From Sipunculus nudus (taxonomy: Eukaryota > Annelida > Sipuncula > Golfingiida > Sipunculidae): a stretch of 64,000 nucleotides of DNA. Made by a program: the position numbers and the translations under genes. Where the stretch lies: NCBI GenBank assembly GCA_026874595.1, contig CM049309.1:95938723-96002722 (forward strand). The letters run 5' to 3'. The notes under the pieces were generated by a model. The model was not told where the DNA came from. It ran no database searches and saw only the letters and a program-made list of their open reading frames with translations. Of the stretch, positions 46,096-57,993 are shown piece by piece. How positions within the stretch are numbered: the stretch's first letter is position 1; each line of letters begins with the position of its first letter.

Positions 46096-46113
46096 CCCGG
46101 ATTCTCTCCACCA
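46096..46113 (-). promoter_or_regulatory. primer-binding site
   Basis: Three bases inside the 5' LTR on the - strand: TGGTGGAGAGAATCCGGG. It starts with TGG, complementary to a tRNA CCA end, at the expected place. I cannot assign the tRNA from memory. Confidence 0.75.
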
Positions 46114-46116
46114 ATT

Positions 46117-46687
46117 TGTAGCACGGGCTGTATGCTATACACAAAGAAGACAGGCTGGCTGTTGATCACATTTAATGTTGACTTGTCAGATACAGATAGC
46201 TGGACCCCTCTGCCCAGCAGGACGGGTCATTAAATAAGTCCTGTGCAGACCTGAATGAAGCACCCCCTGCTGAGGGCCACAGGGCTAACCTAATAACATA
46301 AAGCTGTGTTTCTAAAAACAAATAATTATATATATCATCTGAACAACTTGATGAAAACTCATAAAACTTACAATACTTAATGTAATCTGATTTATGTTTA
46401 TGTATCCTAAATTTAAAAGCAGAACATTCAAGGACTAATGAGAAATTACAAATAATCCAAATATTATTCCTGGAAAAAGCATAATCATTTAAAATACTGA
46501 GAAATAATAAAATCTAGATATGAAAAGACAGTAGATACTTTAAATATATATAGGATAGGTTGTATGTGTAAAATTTGGTGTGTATATGACATTCCCTGCC
46601 CTGTGATCTAAGCTTTTGAATTCATCCCAGAAACACAGGGCCCAGAACAAAGAACTATAGCCTAACAGTTAAGTTGACCCTGCTATA
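46117..46687 (-). repeat. 5' LTR (right copy), 571 bp
   Basis: Same length as the left copy; its outer end is TGCTATA instead of TGCTACA. On the - strand a TATATATAATTATT box lies near 46,322-46,336 as a possible promoter element, and ATTAAA near 46,171-46,176 could serve 3' end formation. These two functional guesses rest on sequence words alone. Confidence 0.93.
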
Positions 46688-48790
46688 CTTGTATTGGAAC
46701 ATGGATAGGACATGCTTGTAATTGAACATGGCCAGCACATGCTTGTGTGATGGAACATGGATAGGACATGCTTGTAATTGAACATGGACAGCACAAGCTT
46801 GTGTTGGAACATGGATAGGACATGCTTGTAATTGAACATGGCCAGCACATGCTTGTGTGATGGAACATGGATAGGACATGCTTGTAATTGATCATGGACA
46901 GCACACGCTTGTGTTGGAACATGGATAGAACATGCTTGTAATTGAACATGGCCAGCACATGCTTGTGTGATGGAACATGGATAGGACATGCTTGTAATTG
47001 AACATGGACAGCACACGCTTGTGTTGGAACATGGATGGCACATGCTTGTGTGATGGAACATGGCCAGCACATGCTTGTGTGATGGAACATGGATAGGACA
47101 TGCTTGTAATTGAACATGGACAGCACACGCTTGTGTTGGAACATGGATGGCACATGCTTGTGTGATGGAACAAGGCCAGCGCATGCTTGTGTGATGGAAC
47201 ATGGATAGGACATGCTTGTAATTGAACATGGCCAGCACACGCTTGTGTCGGAACATGGATGGCACATGCTTGTGTGATGGAACATGGCCCGTACATGCTT
47301 GTGTTTGTGTGATGGAACATGGATAGGACATGCTTGTCATTGAACATGGACAGCACACGCTTGTGTTGGAACATGGATGGCACATGCTTGTGTGATGGAA
47401 CATGGCCAGCACATGCTTTTGTGATGGAACATGGAAAGGACATGCTTGTAATGGAACATGGATGGCACATGCTTGTGTGATGGAACATGGCTAGCACATG
47501 CTTGTGTGTTGGAACATGGATGGCACATGCTTGTGTGATGGAACATGGATGGCACATGCTTGTGTGATGGAACATGGAAAGGACATGGTTGTAATGGAAC
47601 ATGGACGGCACATGCTTGTGTTGGAACATGGATAGGACATGCTTGTAATGGAACATGGACGGCATATGTTTGTGTGACGGAACATGGATAGGACATGCTT
47701 GTAATGGAACATGGACGGCACATGCTTGTGTAATAGAACATAGATGGCACATGCTTGTGTGATGGAACATGGAAAGGACATGCTTCTAATGGAACATAGA
47801 TCGCACATGCTTGTGTTGGAACATGGATAGGACATGCTTGTAATGGAACATGGACGGCATATGTTTGTGTGATGGATCATGGATAGGACATGCTTGTAAT
47901 GGAACATGGACAGCACATGCTTGTGTAATGGAACATGGATGGCACATGCTTGTGTGATGGAACATGGAAAGGACATGCTTGTAATGGAACATGGACGGCA
48001 CATGCTTGTGTTGGAACATGGATAGGACATGCTTGTAATGGAACATGGACGGCATATGTTTGTGTGATGGAACATGGATAGGACATGCTTGTAATGGAAC
48101 ATGGACGGCACATGCTTGTGTGATGGAACATGGATAGGACATGCTTGTAATGGAACATGGACGGCATATGTTTGTGTGATGGAACATGGAAAGGACATGC
48201 TTGTAATGGAACATGGATGGCACATGCTTGTGTGATGGAACATGGATGGCACATGCTTGTGTGATGGAACATGGATGGCACATGCTTGTGTGATAGAACA
48301 AGGCCAGCACATGCTTGTGTGATGGAACATGGATAGGACATGTTTGTGTGATGGAACATGGATAGGAAATGCTTGTGTGATGGAACATGGATGGCACATG
48401 CTTGTGTAATGGAACATGGACGGCACATGCTTGTGTGATGGAACATGGATAGGACATGTTTGTGTGATGGAACATGGATAGGACATGCTTGTGTGATGGA
48501 ACATGGACGGCACATGCTTGTGTGATGGAACATGGATGGCACATGCTTGTGTAATGGAACATGGACGGCACATGCTTGTGTGATGGAACATGGATAGGAC
48601 ATGCTTGTGTGATGGAACATGGATAATATATGCTTGTAATGGAACATGGACGGCATATGTTTGTGTGATGGAACATGGAAAGGACATGCTTGTAATGGAA
48701 CATGGACGGCACATGCTTGTGTGATAAAACATGGACATCGCATGCTTGTGATGGATCATGGATAATATATGCTTGGGATTAGAACACTGA
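46688..48790. repeat. satellite array X, copy 2, right part
   Basis: Continues X units after the LTR element. The left portion (to about 47,400) is dominated by CTTGTAATTGAACATGG and CACGCTTGTGTTGGAACATG variants as on the other side of the insertion; the right portion resembles copy 1. It ends with the same tail (GGGATTAGAACACTGATGG). Reverse frames of up to 441 codons are by-products of the stop-free unit. Confidence 0.92.
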
Positions 48791-49235
48791 TGGTACATCT
48801 TTGTTATATAGTGCAATACAACATATTATAAAAACAATCCCACTTATACAGAGCACACCCACGTAATGTGAAACCCTCCCAGTTATATAGTGCACAGCTT
48901 TATAATGTGAAACCCTCCTAATTTATAGTGCAAAGAAACTTAATGTGATACCCTCCCAGATTATAGTGCAAGCCACATAATGTGAAACCCTCTCATTTAT
49001 ACAGCACAGCCACAAAATGTGAAACGCTTCGATTTATTAAGTTCATAACTACATATTGTGAAACCCTCCTACTTATACAATTCACAACCACATAATGTGA
49101 AACCCATCAAGTTACATAGTGCACATCCACATAATGTGAAACCCTCCCAGTCATATAATGCACAGCCACATTATGGGAAACAATCACACTTACATAGTGC
49201 ACACCTACATAATGTGAAACCCTCCCAATAATATT
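48791..49235. repeat. X tail and satellite array Y, copy 2
   Basis: The X tail joins directly to array Y at 48,828-48,840, the uninterrupted form of the site that holds the R4 element at 34,729. About 10 Y units of 36-40 bp (AATGTGAAACCCTCCCAG) follow. Confidence 0.9.
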
Positions 49236-49361
49236 ATGTCATATACCAGGCATGTGATGCTATATGTACTGTCAATTCCTACCTGTTCAGAAAACTTTGC
49301 ATTACAATGGAGCTTCTATAAATGTGAACAGGCAAATACCATGGCCTGATTGTGTGTAAAA
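49236..49361. other. unassigned stretch, end is part of the 71-bp repeat
   Basis: The last 40 bases (GGCAAATACCATGGCCTGAT and TGTGTGTAAA) match the 71-bp tandem repeat that resumes at 53,976 on the other side of an R1 insertion. Confidence 0.6.
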
Positions 49362-49582
49362 ACAAGTGACACATGGGTCATGACGCTCAGCTGACTGGGA
49401 AGAGTTTTTGCAAAAGGAAATTTTATCATCTGAATGGTAGTATATTCCCATTCAACTGAAGCATCAAACAGATTAACCAACAGGCCAAGATTGTGTCTGT
49501 ATTTGTATATCTCAAAATTAGAGACAAAATGCGTAAACTTTACAAAAATACAGGTGGCTCCACTAGTCTGCAGAAACTAATA

Positions 49583-51494
49583 ACAAGGGACCTATGGGTC
49601 ACTGTGCTCAGCTGAAGTTGACCTTGAAGGTAAAAATCTAAAATAATATCAAATGGAGATCAAGTGTAAGAGGAAGAGGTAATAAAGGCCATGGTTGGTT
49701 TATATGATTGGTTTGTATTGATGAGCAAGAAATTGTTGCAAATAATATTTTGTGACCTGACCATGTGTTTCCTAATGTTGAAACTGAAGCATGTGAGCAG
49801 TTTGTGAACAAATGATCTGTACTATTACCATGATCATCAGTTGGCTTTTTGATTAACTGTTGACATTTCAGTAGTTTACAAATTTGTTTAATTGAATATT
49901 TTTTTTGTATAATATATATTATTAATTTATGTTTTTTTTAATGAAATGTATACAGATGAAATATAACTAATTAACAACATAAAACAGGGCAAACAAAGCC
50001 TGATCTCAAATTCTGCTGTGGCAGGAAAATAATGAACAAATGTTTGTATTAAATCCTAATTTTTTCATCACCAATTTTTTTTAAATTTAAGTTTATATTT
50101 CTATACATTTCCAATAAAACAGATACATCTGAATATAAAAGTTGATTCATAATTCTCAATTGCATCATCATAAATCTCAATCTTGTCATATAACACCACA
50201 CCATGCATACAAATGTTTATTTATTTTTTACCACAAAAATATATCTTTTAAATCTGCAAAACAATAAATATCTAAAAATAATACTTGATTTAGATTTCAC
50301 AATTTTCAATTGTGTCTTTATTTATCCATATTGTGCTTCATATTTGATAAATTTACACATACTGATGGGTTCAATTATATCTGTTAAAATCATTTAAAAG
50401 AAAATTAATTTCTTTAAAAATGCTACATTAACACAACATGGCATCTTCTGGATTACACTTGAATTACTTTTTTAAGGAAAGTTTTTGTATATTGGAGTGG
50501 AAACAGTGTTTCAATTAAGGAAATACAGTGAAAACAATAACAATTACTGCATTACACTTAGTGGGTTGGGTTTGCCGGGGGGGGGGGGGGAGGGATTGGG
50601 GTGGTGATATTAGAATAACTGTACACCTGTCACAGCAGGGGGTCTCCCCCAGTGACTGTAACAAATCAGAAACCTTGGCATAGCCCGACTTCCAGTGGCC
50701 TGGAGTTGGACCCTGCATCTGTAATCTGTTATCAAAGCAAATGACTACAGTAGAGCCTCAAGAAAAAAAATCAATAACTAGCTTAATTTTCAAGCTTTTA
50801 TTTTCAAATTTCAGATTTAAACAAATTAAATATTTACTGTTACATGCTGCGAAAATTAAATCAATGGTACATACAGGAGAAAAACGTGCCATGGTCAAAG
50901 TTGGGCTAAATTTAAGGTACTGATTTTATTTTTATGCTAATAACTTAAAAAATTTATAAAATTCAGATCTAATTTTGGGTAAACAATTAAATCTTAATTA
51001 AACATAGTTATATACTTTGGAAAATAGACTCTAGTTTCAAAATTTCTCATGTTAAGTGAGTAAATATTTTTCCTGATTTTTTACAAAGTCTATTATGTTC
51101 AGGCCCATAACTTAAAGAATTTATACTTAACAGACTTAATTTCTGGCATGTACATAGGAACTATATAGAAGAATATTTATGGTAAATATGAGGAAAAACA
51201 GATGAGTGGTTTTGATATTAGGCAGTCCTGAAGAGTGAAAATAGGTTTTTAATAAAAATTTGAGGTTTTTCCTTAATTTCTCAAAGGAACGAAGTCGCAA
51301 AGACCCAGTTTTCGGCTTGGTAGGAGATCTTGGGGACATCTAACATTATGCTTAATTTTGGATTCCTAAGTCTTACGGTTTCAAAACGTGCCACATCTAC
51401 GGACAGACGGACGGACGGACGGACGGACAGACGGACGGACGACGGACAATGGACCACGACTATAGCTCAGATGACTTATAGTCAGCTGAGCTAA
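49583..51494 (+). mobile_element. R2 element nested in R1
   Basis: 5' box ACAAGGGACCTATGGGTCA at 49,583, 3' hairpin AGCTCAGATGACTTATAGTC at 51,464-51,492. The host R1 sequence reads GCAGAAACTAATA before and AAACACTTAATGG after, continuous at 946-970 in the R1 copy at 760. Length 1.91 kb, AT-rich, with a G run at 50,577-50,591 and the GACGGACG run near 51,401-51,450. Confidence 0.8.
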
Positions 51495-51795
51495 AAACAC
51501 TTAATGGCCAATATCCATGCTAAGAATCATGGTGATCTCTGCATTAGTTGTTCAGATACTTCAGCTTTTGTATCAAATTTTCCATTATTCTGAGGATACT
51601 TCGGAGTCCTATAGCTTGAAGGATATGGGTAGCAGAGACCTAATTTCAAGTTTCCACAGACACTTTTCATGGGCCTCCTTGCATGGCAAGAATGAATATT
51701 CTAGGTCCAGTTGTTACAATTTGTGCCATGTTAACAGATGACAACATCCTTAAAGGTCTCAAAAATAGAGAAAAAAATTTGAAAAATTGAATAAA

Positions 51796-52936
51796 CTAGA
51801 CATTTCTTTGCACCGCAGGTGCCAGAGTATCCCCAGACATAGTAGCCCCCCCCCCCACCTTTAAGAACAGACCCCCATTTTTAGCAGCATATACTGACAC
51901 TTGGCATATTTATTGTTTCTTCCATCTAACAATCCACAATCTTGTTGAAGATGTTAGTCCTGTGACCTTGATCTTTTTAAAGATGTGTCCTGTGACCTTG
52001 ACCTTTGACCTCATGACCCCAAAATCAATTGGAGTTTTGCTTTTTCAATGGGACATATTTAAGTCAAATTTGAAATCAATACATCAATAAAAGCAGGAAT
52101 TATCATCCAGAAACTAATTTTTGGACAGATAGCTCCTGTGGCCTTGACCTTTGACCTTGTGACCCCAAAATTTATATGGATCATCCACTATTGGCAAGTG
52201 AGCTATATATTCAAGATGGAAGACCTGGGATGAAAGTTTGGCTTAAAATGCATCCACAGTATCTTTTAAAATGCCAGTCCAGTGACCTTGACCTTTGACC
52301 TCATGACCCTAGAACCTATAGGGTTCTTACTTTAGTGGTGGGCCATACATAAGTCATGTTTGAAATCCATATGGCTATCAACACTGGAGATATCATAAGA
52401 GGTGTGTGATTTTCACCATATATGGCAATATTCAAGGTCAAGGCCACTATCATAGGAAAGGTCATGACCCCAATTTAAATAAACATCATCCCATAACCCA
52501 TACCTATGTATATGCATAATATAAAAGAAATCTGTCCATTAGTTTTTGACTTATAATGCTCACAGTACTGTAAGGTGGCAATTTTGGGGGTATTAAACGG
52601 CATGAAAACAAGTAAAGAATAATAGGTGGCGCCACCAGTTTCTGAAACATGACAACCCTATCCATGATCTTCCATCGACTTGATTTTGGGATAAATCCAT
52701 GCAAGATTTCTTGAGATATTAAAGAATTTGTATGATTTTCCCCAAAATTGGACCTATTCAAGGTCAAGGACACTCTCCTAGTAAAGGTCATGACCTCATT
52801 TTAAATAGGCATCATCCTCTTACCCATATCTATACATATACCAAGTTTGGTAAAGTTCCGTGAAATATTTTTTGGGTTATTGCGGCAACAAGATTTATAT
52901 GCGGCGGCGGCGGCGGTGGGACCGGTATGGGGATAC
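51796..52936 (-). mobile_element. R3 element nested in R1
   Basis: On the - strand it starts GTATCC at 52,936 (the 5' terminal repeat is partly altered) and ends CTAG at 51,796. Subterminal TGTCTGGGGATAC lies at 51,839-51,827. The 3' hairpin GGCACC-TGC-GGTGC is intact, followed by 11 bases and CTAG. T-rich flanks on both sides. Core has three perfect DR1 sites on the - strand (51,999-52,011, 52,145-52,157, 52,289-52,301) and one GGTGGCGCCACC near 52,625. Host R1 resumes at AAATATAGGTGGCACCACC. Confidence 0.8.
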
Positions 52937-53975
52937 AAATATAGGTGGCACCACCAGTCTGCAGAAACTGATGAAACAGTCCCTAATCAATAACCATGCA
53001 AAGAATCATGGTGATCTCTGCATTAGTTGTTCAGATACTTCAGCTTTTGTGTCAAATTGTCCATTATTCTGAGCTGTACTTCGGAGTGCCATAGCTCAAG
53101 GGTATGGGTAACAGAGACCTAATTTCAGGTTTCCATGGAGACTTTTCATGGGTCTCCCTGTGTGTCAAGAATGAAGATTCTAGGTCCAGTCGTTACAATT
53201 TGTACCCTGTTGACAGATAACTAAATCCTTAAAGTTCTCAAAAATAGAGAAAAAAAAAAATTGAAAAAAATTGAAAAAATACAGGTGGTGCCATCAGTGT
53301 GCAGGAACTGATGGAACACATCTTGATCAATATGTTACCAAAAATCATGACCATCAGTGTTGTAGTTATTGAGATGTTGCAGTTTCTTTTTATCAAATTT
53401 TCCATTATTCTGGGGGGTAATTAGGAGCCCCACAGCTCAAAGGATATGGGTAACAGAGACCTTATTTCAGGTTTCCATGGAGACTTTTCATAGGTCTCTC
53501 ACTGTGTCAAAAATGAAGATTCTAGGTCCAGTCTTTACGATTTGTGCCCTGTTAACAGATGTTCACATTTTTAAAGGTCTCAAAAATAAAGAAAACAATT
53601 CGTAAAAATTGAAAAATACAGGTGGCGCCACCAGTCGGCAGAAACTGATGGAATATCTCATGATCAATATGTATGCCAAAAATCATGACCATCAGTGATG
53701 CATTTAATGAGATATTGAAGTTTTTGTATGAAATTTTTGACTATTCTGGGGGGGTTATTTGGAACCCCATAGCTCAAAGGATATGGGTAACAGAGACCTT
53801 ATTTCTGGTTTCTAAATAGATTTTTCATGGACCTCTCAAAATGTCAAGTTACAAGATTCTAGGTCCAATCATTACGATTTGTGCCTGGTTAACGGACAGA
53901 CAGATGGACAGCTAGATGGACGACGGACATAGAGTGATCACTATAGCTCGTATGACTTACAGTCAGCTGAGCTAA

Positions 53976-54265
53976 AAACTGAGCATGAAACTGGAGGGAT
54001 ATAAAATGTAACCAGGCAAAAACCGCGGCCTAATTGTGTGTAAAGAAAACTGAGCATGACACTGGAGGGATATAAAATGTAACCAGGCAAAAACCACAGC
54101 CTGATTGTGTGTAAAGAAAACTGAGCATGACACTGGAGCAGCTAATGTTTTACTATGTTGTAAAAAAGGACAGAAAATAAAATTTTGTATTTTGGAGGGA
54201 TATAAAATGTAACCAGACAAATACCACGGCCTGATTGTGTGTAAAACAAATGAGAGGGATATATA
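53976..54265. repeat. 71-bp tandem repeat, 3-4 copies
   Basis: Units start ACTGAGCATGA at 53,978, 54,049 and 54,120 (71 bp apart) and contain GAGGGATATAAAATGTAACC. The last is expanded by an A-rich insertion. The array is the host of the R1 element at 49,362. Confidence 0.85.
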
Positions 54266-54834
54266 AAGGTCGAAAGCAATACTTCTGTACACCATCATGA
54301 AACTAATGCTGACGTGGCAGGTTTCTTCTCCTGGAGAATGTTTCTTGCCAATACACTGAGACATGTGGCAGACTGCCTGCATGGTTGCCTAAATGTCATG
54401 CAGATAAAATAACTGTCTGTTTATTTTCTAGATGGCCCAATTATTCCCAGACATTATTCTGACATTGAATATAACATCCAAAGCACAAAAATGTCAAGTG
54501 TTCCCTTAATCAGTAACACACACACAGATATAAAAGGTGGCTCCCTGTCATCATTTAATTTGGTTCTTTTTTGCCTCAATATGTCTTTTGCTATTAGATT
54601 TCACTTACACCACCAGTGCTTTTCAATACCTACAATATACTTAAAACCCCACCTTCACACATGCATACATATTATTTAAGTAATCACCTAAGAAATGTCT
54701 GATTTATAATGAAACTCAGCTGATAGATTCTTCACAAAAGTTTGAAGTTCACAGCCCCAGTGTATTAAAGACTTGTATCCTATAACAACCCCCTTTTTCC
54801 TGATGATACATTTTAGAGCAAAAAGTCATGTTTG
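54266..54834. other. unassigned stretch
   Basis: No gene or repeat recognised; short frames only. Confidence 0.5.
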
Positions 54835-55090
54835 TTGCAATCCAGATGGAGAATTTAAAGGTGCAAAAACAAGAAAAATAATAAAGAATGTGCTAGCAGT
54901 CTAAATAAGGCAAAGCAATCAAAGATCTTTGTTCAGCCTGAAATATAATTTTGGACCAATCCATGCAACCTTTCTTGAGATATTTAAGACTGTGTGATTT
55001 TCACCCAAAATGAGATCCACTCAAGGTCTAGGTCACCATTTTAAATAAGCTTTGTCCTCTCACCCGTCTATCAATGCACATATGATATAT
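54835..55090 (-). mobile_element. R3 fragment
   Basis: Reversed left part of R3: TTGGACCAATCCATGCAACC, TGAGATATTTAAG, TCAAGGTCTAGGTCACC, TAAGCTTTGTCCTCTCACCC. No termini. Confidence 0.65.
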
Positions 55091-55500
55091 CCCACCAACT
55101 GAACTTAAAATCAGCTGACCCAATGAATATATATCAATATACATTTTGGTTCATTTTCTGAAGTACGTGTACTGCACCTCCCTTCATTTATCTAAACAGA
55201 TTTTAGTGATATATTCTATAATTATAAATAATTGATGTAGAGTACTGGTTAAAATTGCTGAAATCATTTCAAATAGCTAAATATTAAATGTTTGTTCAAG
55301 CTGTGGAGACTGATGACTTCCCATGAAGCTGAAGGTCCCCAGGATGAACCGTGTGAAATGGTGAAATCTCAACAGCAGCTGAGAAATCCGTTTAAATGTC
55401 TTAAAAACAGGTTATGCTGACTTAATAATAGCAAATCACTCTTATGATATGGAACTTTCATCAGTGCCACTGACAGGAAAAATAAATCTAATAAAAAGAC
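55091..55500. other. unassigned stretch
   Basis: No recognised feature. Confidence 0.5.
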
Positions 55501-55620
55501 CGACTGAGAGGCATCTGAGATATAGCAACCAATCTTTGTCCGTTGTCCAGCTGTCTATTGACAGGGCACAAATCTTATAACCACTGGACCTAAACTGAAT
55601 TCTGTGGCTCAGAACTCAAA
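55501..55620 (-). mobile_element. R1 3' fragment
   Basis: GAGATATAGCAACCAATC, TTTGTCCGTTGTCC, ATTGACAGGGCACAAATC and ACCACTGGACCTA match the reversed R1 3' end. Short and degenerate. Confidence 0.6.
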
Positions 55621-55927
55621 GCTGGGAGGTTGTGAGATTTTCAAGGTCAGCCCCAACCAAGGGTGAGGGCAGTGCAGGCTCAATGGGAAGGCTGTACCCA
55701 ACAGGGGTGTACCACTCACAGTGCGTCTTTGGGAGGTTCCTTTGTCTTATGACCAAGCAATGGGGATGATTAAACACCCAGCACATGCAGGTGCGGTAGA
55801 CACCAGGCCTGGTTGGCACCAGGATATAAAATAAATTGACAGGAAGTGAGTGCTACCACCCTGTTACACAGTCCCAAACCAAAATTGAACTCTGCAGATG
55901 TAAATTTGTTAAGTCAGCATTAAAGCA
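55621..55927. other. unassigned stretch
   Basis: Less AT-rich than its surroundings; no gene or repeat recognised. Confidence 0.5.
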
Positions 55928-57898
55928 ATTAAGGGACCTATGGGTCATGGTGCTCAGCTGTAATTGATTCTGAGAATATTGTATAAATTTCTAGTGGTTG
56001 TGTTGACTGTGCATTCTTACTGACTACATGAAAGAAGCAGGAGCCTCTCATGATCACAAACATGTATTTGTAAAGTTTCAGTATTTCAACTAAGTGACCT
56101 TAATATGGATGTAAATATATCCACTGGGAACATACAGAATATAACCCCTGCAAATTATGGAATAATGGTCATGAGCTGAAGCAAAATAATACAGATTTAA
56201 TTTATTAACTGATAAAAAATGTTGTTTAAAAGTAAAATTTTCCATTTTCATATGAGCATAAACTCAATTTGATAAGAAAGTTAAAAAAGGCCAATTAGGG
56301 ATATATTGCATCTGCACTGTGTATTTATAAGATACTTGTAGCTTGAAAGCATTTAATGATGCAATAAGGAAAAAATTGTATTTTTTTAGCATATCCTTTT
56401 TTTGCATGAATAGTTTTTACCATATTCAATTTTTGTTTAATTTACAAATTTTATAAATTTGCATTAAAAAAATCTAAAAATATAAATTAATTCAGAATTG
56501 TAAGTTGCATCATTATTAATCCTTTGTTTGCATGCTGACATAACAAGTCAAATTATGCATACATATATATTTTATTATTTTTTTAAATCACAAAATGTTC
56601 AAACTGAATTTAAAAGATTTTTTAAAAAGGAAATAATACTTTAAAATCATAATGCCACATCATGGCATCTTTAATATTATTTTTTGAATCATTATTCTAA
56701 AAAAAGGTTTTGTACATTGGCATTTTCAGTGTACATGCTTATTTTAATAACTAAATAAAAATTCAGTAAATTTTATTAAAAATTCCCTTTTCAAATCACG
56801 TATACACACTGTTGGTTGAGGGAGAAACAATATCATTATGCTAATTACCATCTCAACTACAATTTAATAATGAAATTAATATTCAATTTCACTCACGTTA
56901 AAAAAGAACCCAAAGATTTTACTCTTCTGCAGTAAGCGATTCCTCATGTTATGAACATTAACACTTTTATAGCAATACATCACTTTTTTGACACAATAAA
57001 ATGTTTATTTTAATCATTGTTACCCCTTGTGATAAAATACAAAAATTCAAAATGTAGCAAAAGTCTAGAATAAGAATTAAATAAATATATAGAAAGTTAT
57101 GACATTCATCTACTTTATGCATCCTGTCGATGGGGGGGGGGGGGGGATGTACTGTAAACCACACTTGACATAGTGTATGAAAACTTAAATAAAAGCTACC
57201 CTTTTTCCACCAATTCCTTACAAATTTCAGATTTTATGAGCTTAAACCTTTATCTGTCCATCATGTGAAAATAAAAGTGAATGTACAAACAGGAAAAAGA
57301 TGTGCCATAGTTAAATTTGGGCAAAATTTAAGTTAATGGTTTTACATTTATGCTATTAACTTAGAAAATTTACAAATGTTGATCAAATTCCTGGTAAATA
57401 ATTAAAACTAAGTTGACTCTAGATATATGCTTGATATAAACTCTCTAGCTAAAAAAAATAATCATGTTAACTGAGTAAATATATTTCCTGATTTTTGACA
57501 AAGTGCATTATGTTTGGGCCCATAACTTCAAAGATTTAAGCAATATTGACCAAATTTCTGTCATGTACATAGGAAATATACGTAGAATGGTAATATGACT
57601 TTTATCAACTATGAATATATCAATAACAGTGGTTTTCAAAATGGGCAGTTTTGAAGTGTAACAATAGGATTTTACTGGAAAACAGAGGTTTTTCCTTAAA
57701 TTCCAGAAGGAACGAAGTAGCAGTGTCTGAGTTTCAGGCTCGGTAGGAGAACTTCTAAAGGAACATCTAACTCTATATTGAATTTTGGATTTGTAGGTCT
57801 AATGGTTTCAAAACGTGCCCTGTTAATGGACTGATGGATGGATAGTGGACAAAAGACCATGACTATAGCTCAGACGACTTACAGTCAGCTGAGCTAAA
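55928..57898 (+). mobile_element. R2 element
   Basis: 5' box AAGGGACCTATGGGTCATGG at 55,930, GCTCAGCTG, then AT-rich interior, G run 57,132-57,146, and the 3' hairpin at 57,867-57,895 (AGCTCAGACGACTTACAGTC). Length 1.97 kb. No coding frame. Confidence 0.75.
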
Positions 57899-57993
57899 AA
57901 TGGAGGTGGTTATATATACCTCCAATAAAAAAAAAACTAAAAAGAAAATGCTTGACCTAGAAACTTCTAACTGAACATCCAGGAAGTTCAATA
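57899..57993. other. short spacer
   Basis: Joins the R2 copy to the next R1 copy; includes an A run near 57,929. Confidence 0.5.

Larger units (their letters stand above)
39272..46687 (-). mobile_element. Ty3/Gypsy-type LTR retrotransposon with chromodomain, 7,416 bp
   Basis: Complete element inserted in satellite array X, transcribed leftwards. Order on the - strand: 5' LTR, primer-binding site, gag, protease, reverse transcriptase, RNase H, integrase, chromodomain-like tail, purine-rich tract, 3' LTR. The order RT-RNase H-integrase defines Ty3/Gypsy (Metaviridae); the chromodomain suggests a chromovirus-like lineage. No envelope-like frame. Target duplication CTGG (39,268-39,271) against CTTG (46,688-46,691), one mismatch; the flanking X unit reads correctly when the element is removed. 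The copy carries several stops and a frameshift and is unlikely to move by itself. Confidence 0.95.
49362..53975 (+). mobile_element. R1 element carrying two nested insertions
   Basis: 5' box at 49,362 (ACAAGTGACACATGGGTCA, GCTCAGCTGACTGG) and 3' hairpin at 53,945-53,973 with GAGCTAAAA. The R1 sequence is in three pieces: 49,362-49,582, 51,495-51,795 and 52,937-53,975, about 1.56 kb in sum. Between them lie an R2 element and an R3 element. The flanks join TGTGTGTAAA to ACTGAGCATGA, which is the intact order in the 71-bp repeats at 54,040-54,060 and 54,110-54,130. Confidence 0.8.
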
